Source: Planctomycetaceae bacterium (GTDB taxonomy: Bacteria > Planctomycetota > Planctomycetia > Pirellulales > Pirellulaceae). Taken from it: a stretch of DNA of 8,242 bases. Positions 8,001-8,242 of the stretch are shown here, in pieces; position 1 is the stretch's first letter, and each line of letters begins with the position of its first letter. The stretch is taken from positions 1 through 8,242 of the forward strand of contig PANG01000068.1 in NCBI GenBank assembly GCA_002708345.1, given 5' to 3'. The position numbers and the translations under genes are program-made. The notes beneath the pieces are model-generated. The model worked only from the letters and a program-made list of their open reading frames with translations. It was not told the origin of the DNA and ran no database searches.

Positions 8001-8242
8001 CGCGTGGTCGTCTGGGGCACCGAGCGGCCCGAGTTGTTAATGACCGAGACCGTCGCCTGGCATGACCGGCGTACGGAGGACCTGGACACGACGGAGGGGC
8101 AGATTGCTGATCCGGAGAGTGATGCGGTGAATGACTTTGACCAGCGTTTGAAGCCGGCCAGCGCCTTCTTTGTGGAACTCTACAATCCCTGGGCTGGCAA
8201 CGACCGTTTGCCGAATGAACTTTACTGGAACCAGCCGGGGGT
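5100..8242 (+). CDS. Giant GspK/PilX-like protein with many acidic Ca-type loops (3' end outside window, at least 1,047 aa)
   Basis: One frame is open from ATG 5100 to the window edge with no stop. The N-terminus is a short basic leader (MVRKKKENSG10), then a hydrophobic helix (11-34) with no Glu at +5, the pattern of GspK and PilX. DMDGRININ (421-429) recalls the D-x-x-G-x-I-N-L-N element of GspK. QWVANVVDFRDAD (902-914) recalls its W-x-x-x-D-x-D-x-D region. WGTERPELL then TETVAWHDRRTE (972-993) is a phrase I associate with long planctomycete and verrucomicrobial prepilin-operon proteins. The full acidic module is at 513-544, with a degenerate copy near 447-465. At least seven other DxDxDG or DxNxN loops are present, including those at 5463, 6024, 6243, 7509, 7608, 7725 and 7944. 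GspK is normally about 300-340 aa, so this is more than three times as long. Its place after the GspI-like gene fits a tip or assembly subunit. The GspK assignment is by position and N-terminus, not proven. Confidence 0.78.
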   Translation, partial: MVRKKKENSGVVLLVVVSLLALFVLIGVTYVLVASQYRRAATMAARTQFLHIDPQMHLDRGMYQLVRDTYNTGSVLQGHGLLRDMYGAEIEGGIVSQFRYLPGTTQQSQVLEVQCILYRQADMDGDGIFELPLDRPFPRDYFNGRVFSFLEGNPKNTSSRVIDYIPLNLVQGSTNVNASGTPMPCNPTQVHGIFRLLLPESEWSISPAPTVGGRFIVNGRPFNGIGFGYQGTRYLSDEALYPNRVLRPAGFLDYVSGGADEGYDGVDYQNMALAGIIPDRGNPDLPGYIIPSFHRPALVNFWENQIVADTDGDNIPDSPLLMGTSGLMSQVIGQSVLRPLPLEDHHPNFTGGNMHPDLSRMITYAPMDVAAMLNALKDGPWDVDNDADGFPDSVWLDLGMPVQTDETGRMFKPLYAILCVDMDGRININAHGSSLQAVREPGGLPGADDDGDTVVDEWDERGLSGRPAAVAWDMETSGLPPAGMSSRSTNFLSLPKGQGYGPAEINLAGWERGPDRGWGRAGVDDNGNGIIDEWAERGFQPSDDRARIGTIGYWRLLAGNGNLGVGRYSNDLSPGFAGMDAHTPFKFFEFPANYASANPATAFFGLPDLNGELAMGINAAGQPAYEMPITLNTPGVLRPSAVTDSAYEMNLVTRQGTDSRFTAAELERVLRSGDPDSQVLPDRLLRLAPSLGTHATRRMVTTDSFDLPVAGSLVSRDAFQFNGLRQRTGVTTQLNRWWSPQYQLTELLRARLQQGMVNTVPAATGPYDSQLQDLVDIEIEKMLSPDLLAGMRMNINRPFGNGRDDNGNRIVDEHTLGGMPGINNESLNEPLWGGSFDHNNDGITNNDLSNALARYQFARDLFVLTVLLKDRNRRIDADQDGNNNEDLTGGGFGNESQLEIAQWVANVVDFRDADSIMTPIELDLNPFDGWQVDGRIDTDESTWGSDNIDNNNDNQVDDAIEQAASRDRVVVWGTERPELLMTETVAWHDRRTEDLDTTEGQIADPESDAVNDFDQRLKPASAFFVELYNPWAGNDRLPNELYWNQPG
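6438..6494 (+). repeat. Degenerate copy of the acidic module (GspK-like gene)
   Basis: Residues 447-465 read ADDDGDTVVDEW then DERGLSG. The D-D-D-G-D...V-V-D-E core and the E-R-G element match module positions 12-26, but the GPDxxWG start and the terminal S-D-D are missing. It lies just upstream of the full copy at 6636. Confidence 0.55.
6636..6731 (+). repeat. Acidic 32-residue module, copy 4 (GspK-like gene)
   Basis: Residues 513-544: GPDRGWG, then VDDNGNGIIDE, then ERGFQPSDD. Phe replaces Trp at position 27. Its start GPDRxWGxAG resembles copy 1 more than the two copies in the GspH-like gene. Confidence 0.85.
7509..7982 (+). repeat. Cluster of four Asp/Asn-rich Ca-type loops in the GspK-like protein
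   Basis: Four loops fall within about 160 residues: DDNGNRIVDE (7509-7538), DHNNDGITNNDL (7608-7643), DADQDGNNNEDL (7725-7760) and DNNNDNQVDDAIE (7944-7982). Loops two and three follow D-x-[DN]-x-D-G spacing, like EF-hand or dockerin loops. The first and last share spacing with the core of the 32-residue module, and the last also has Glu at loop position 13. Ca2+ binding is inferred from composition and spacing only. Confidence 0.55.

Noticed and set aside
1..8242. CRISPR array, mobile element, tRNA/rRNA or defence genes
   Set aside because: No direct DNA repeats with spacers, transposase or integrase motifs, or RNA gene structure were seen; almost the whole window is coding for pilin-type proteins.

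Overview
The window reads as one continuous plus-strand operon from a bacterium of the Planctomycetota type. It encodes the inner-membrane platform and the (pseudo)pilin subunits of a type II secretion / type IV pilus-like machine. The organism call is an inference from protein style: very long prepilin-like proteins with stock phrases such as DVDNDADG, NRPFGNGRDDNGN and WGTERPELL, many Asp/Asn/Gly-rich loops, weak or mixed start codons, and GC content a little above half. No rRNA or other taxonomic marker is present.

Layout, left to right: (1) 1-450, the 3' end of a GspF/PilC platform protein; (2) 499-1506, a GspG-like prepilin; (3) 1503-2504, a second GspG-like prepilin; (4) about 2538-3848, a GspH/FimT-like prepilin; (5) 3848-5035, a GspI/PilV-like prepilin; (6) 5100-8242, the first 1,047 codons of a very large GspK/PilX-like protein that runs off the right edge without a stop codon. 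Genes 2/3 and 4/5 overlap by 4 and 1 bases. The other gaps are 48, 33 and 64 bases. No internal promoter or terminator is visible, so the promoter is probably upstream of the window. No stretch longer than 300 bases lacks a gene.

The order F-G-G'-H-I-K parallels the classical gsp order (F-G-H-I-J-K) but has an extra G-like gene and no recognisable GspJ between I and K. In such machines GspF anchors the assembly ATPase in the membrane, a prepilin peptidase trims the N-termini, the G-type subunit forms the fibre, and H, I and K form or prime its tip.

The most notable signal is a 32-residue acidic module (GPDxxWG, then VDDxxNGxxD, then ERGWxxSDD). It occurs once in gene 3, twice in gene 4 and once in gene 6, with a degenerate extra copy in gene 6. 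Sixteen of 32 positions are the same in all four full copies. Gene 6 also carries many further DxDxDG-type loops. I infer that the pilin subunits of this machine share a Ca2+-binding or docking element; its role is not known to me. Other points of interest are the great length of the GspK-like protein and an apparent extra two-helix segment in the GspF-like protein just before its GEETG motif.
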